Shown in pieces: positions 61,601 to 64,000 of a DNA stretch of 64,000 bases (position 1 is the first letter of the stretch; every line of letters begins with the position of its first letter). Under the pieces are notes generated by a model. It was not told the DNA's origin and made no database searches. It saw only the letters and a list, made by a program, of their open reading frames with translations. This DNA is from Effrenium voratum (Eukaryota > Sar > Dinophyceae > Suessiales > Symbiodiniaceae), in NCBI GenBank assembly GCA_963377175.1, contig CAUJNA010002857.1, forward strand, positions 612,088 to 676,087, read 5' to 3'. Both the position numbers and the translations under genes were made by a program.

Positions 61601-64000
61601 AGGGGGTTCTCCATTAAAATTCATAACCAAATGGTTGCAACCCGTTTTCGGCGGTTTCCACCGATCGATTCACGACTCCGCCTGGTCTGCTGAGCATCGG
61701 CTGGCCGCCTGCACTGCCAGGAGCAAAGGCGTTGCGCCCTGGGCCCAGGCGAAGTCCTCGAATCGGACCCGAGCGGTCGAAATTCGGGCTCCTTGGTATT
61801 TCCTACAAACCATAGGTGTCCTTTTTGGCATTTTCCTTGGTATTACCATAGGGTGTTAAAAAATAAATAAAAAATGTCCTGGACCCAAGGAGCTGTCAAG
61901 ATTCGGGATCCTTGGTATTTCCTCTACGCACATATGTGCATCTTGCATGGACCCTGCACAAACTATGGCAGTAGGGTCCACTAGCAAAGCAAAAACAAGA
62001 GGGTGTCCTTTTTGGACTTTTCTTTTTATGCCCCTCACAATAGGGTGTCCTCCAGAAAAGTCTGTCCTTGCTTGCTGGAGTTGTCTTTCTGTCAAAACTA
62101 GAGCTGTTTGGCATCCCCCAAAAAAAGTCGGGTGTCCAAAATTGGGGTCCCGTCCTTTTTGGGGCATCCCCTTTAAAAGGCGAGACGGCACGTACCGCCG
62201 GCGGCAAGGCCCAACCTGTGGTCATAGTTTTGACACGCCCAACTGTTCTGCCTTTCCCAGTATGGTAACCAAGAAGCTGCTGGGACCCCGATGTCGGAAC
62301 CTGAGAAACAAGATGTTTGCACCAAAAAGTGAAAGGGTCTCTTTGGGGCAAGAATTGTTGCACCCCCTGCATAATGTCCAACGTCAGCAAAAGGAGCAAA
62401 GGGTGTCTTTTGATTTGAGGGCGTCATCCATCGCCCTCTTTCCATGTAGTACTTGGCGGGTGATGACCAGGATAATCGGCCTGCAACTGTTTGCTTCCGT
62501 GGTAACGCTCAGGCAGAACGAACATACACACACGGAGACTTGGGCGCGGGATGCATGACACGAGTGTGGCAACCACTAAGCGGTATGATGTCTAGACCCG
62601 ATCCCTCTGCATCCTATCACCATAAGGAGAGTCCCAAGGATAACAACCTCCCAACTCTGAACTCTGATTCCCCTGAAACCCATGGACCATGATCTGAAAT
62701 GAAATGCCGGCCAGCACCCCTGCGCGAAACTCAGCTTCACCCAAACTGCCCATTGCGCAGTGTGGGTTGTGGGATCTATGGGCTTGTCCCCACTTCTGTG
62801 ATACTTTTGAGAATCTCCCCTTTTATGTGTGGGGGGGGGGGGGGGTAGTCTTTGGGATTAGGCGCTTTTTGTTGTATATATCACAGCTTAGTGGATTCCA
62901 TTTCAACCAAAGCCCTGGTGCACCAAAACAAACAAAATCATAGGGCTAACTTCCATTTCCATTCTTTCCAGGGATCTTTCTTTCTGGAAAACCACCGGTC
63001 AAGCCCTGGGGAAATGGATCTGCCTTCTGAAAAGAACGATGGCCGAAAAGAATGGAAAAGGAATCAACCCCTACAAAACCCGACACGTTTTGGCAACGCG
63101 GCTGATCGGCCGCCGTCCTGCAGCTTGGCTGCGGAGTTCAAAGGCTTCACTTCCGCCTTCACCTCCTGCCACTGGCGCGCTAGGTAGTGATTTTGTCAGA
63201 AACCAAACTGGGGATGGCTGAAAATGGGGTCGTTCATTCCAACTCATTGCTGAGAACCAGCAAGAAAAAGGGCTTTCAAAAAGCTGGGATGACCAAATTC
63301 AACGTGCCATCCTTTGTCAACCTGCACCAAACCAGAGCACCTATGACCATGAGGGATGTCTCTCTTTTAGGTTGGACTCCCAAAATGGATTTTGGTCTTC
63401 CTTTTCCAACTCCCAAAAAAAAGGACACGAGTCACGGAAAAAAAGGAGTAAGCAATGGCGCCGGCTGAGCTGTGTCCAGGTCCGGGAAGGACACAAGCTC
63501 CTCGCGACGTTCGTTTCAAGGTCCCAGCTGAGGACGAACGACGCGCGGCAAGCTACTTACGTCAGAGATGCTCATCGATGTTTGTTTCCGGACCCCGCAA
63601 GCTCAGGTCAGAGAAATTCGGGCAAGTTGCCTCCAGTTTCAGATTGAATATGATAACGCGGTCGGATATGCACGGAGTCGTGATATCCGATATGGCCATT
63701 GCTAATAACCTATGCCGAGCCATTTTTTCGGCGGATGAACACCCACGCACCTATTTTGAGGTTCACCAGGGGTTAGGGTTTTGACCCACAGCCATTTGTC
63801 TTCCCTTTTCAACAACATACCTGGATCCCCCTTTGAAGAGAAAACGGCAGCCTCATCTCTTTTCTTCTGCGCCCTTTCCATAGGGATCCCCCTTGGAACC
63901 AACAAAAGCATACTCTTGGAACAACAGCCATGTCCCGTTCGAATCTGTCTCCTCGAGCGCGGCGAGCTTCAGCGCCCAGGCCTCAAGGCAGGCCCCGCTT
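58631..64000 (-). other. Host DNA with scattered minus-strand exon candidates
   Basis: Candidates: about 58765-58830 (FGQELRSFQRLLLSEG), about 63095-63180 (LARQWQEVKAEVKPLNSAAK) and about 63945-64000 (ACLEAWALKLAALEETDS, running off the window). The rest is repeat-rich intronic DNA with no recognised gene. Confidence 0.3.
61346..61376. repeat. (TA)n microsatellite
   Basis: Pure TA run. Confidence 0.85.

Noticed and set aside
25000..64000. tRNA or rRNA genes
   Set aside because: No cloverleaf A/B boxes or conserved rRNA blocks were noticed by eye; a covariance search was not possible.

Overview
The window looks like nuclear DNA of a dinoflagellate (Symbiodiniaceae/Suessiales-like) carrying an integrated DNA virus. 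The evidence for the host is: Ty1/copia elements of the dinoflagellate kind, with a methyltransferase-like domain inside pol; a 12-base match to the 3' end of the dinoflagellate spliced leader in their LTR; and a GC-rich flank of tiny exons on one strand, bounded by GT, GC and GA splice donors. No species can be named from the sequence alone.

Layout. 1-6400: copia copy 1, running from inside its 5' LTR to an assembly gap in the reverse transcriptase. 6401-6500: N gap. 6501-14053 and 21859 to about 24930: very AT-rich, intron-free DNA that I read as an endogenous polinton-like virus (PLV/Maverick relative). It has a double-jelly-roll-type major capsid protein, a fibre with a C-terminal S74 chaperone domain, an A32-type packaging ATPase, a polinton-type rve integrase, two or three F-box-like proteins and several small zinc-binding or coiled-coil proteins. 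No polymerase, penton or protease is present; these may lie left of the gap or be lost. 14054-21858: copia copy 2, complete, with 115-bp LTRs differing at one base and a 5-bp target duplication (GTATT). It split a 121-codon viral gene whose frame still matches across the insertion.

From about 25 kb to the end the DNA is host. All exons I can support are on the minus strand: an aldo-keto reductase gene (32.6-39.7 kb, eight exons, all four catalytic residues), an ankyrin-repeat/coiled-coil gene (about 40-55.5 kb), and weaker exons at 27-31.5 kb and 56-64 kb. Introns hold many simple repeats and a family of dispersed imperfect palindromes that resemble introners.

The layers suggest a sequence of events: viral integration, then a fairly recent copia insertion into the provirus. 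Some viral genes show single-base frameshifts at A-runs, which may be decay or assembly error. Both copia copies share the same in-frame stops and the same canonical -1 slippery heptamer between protease and integrase.
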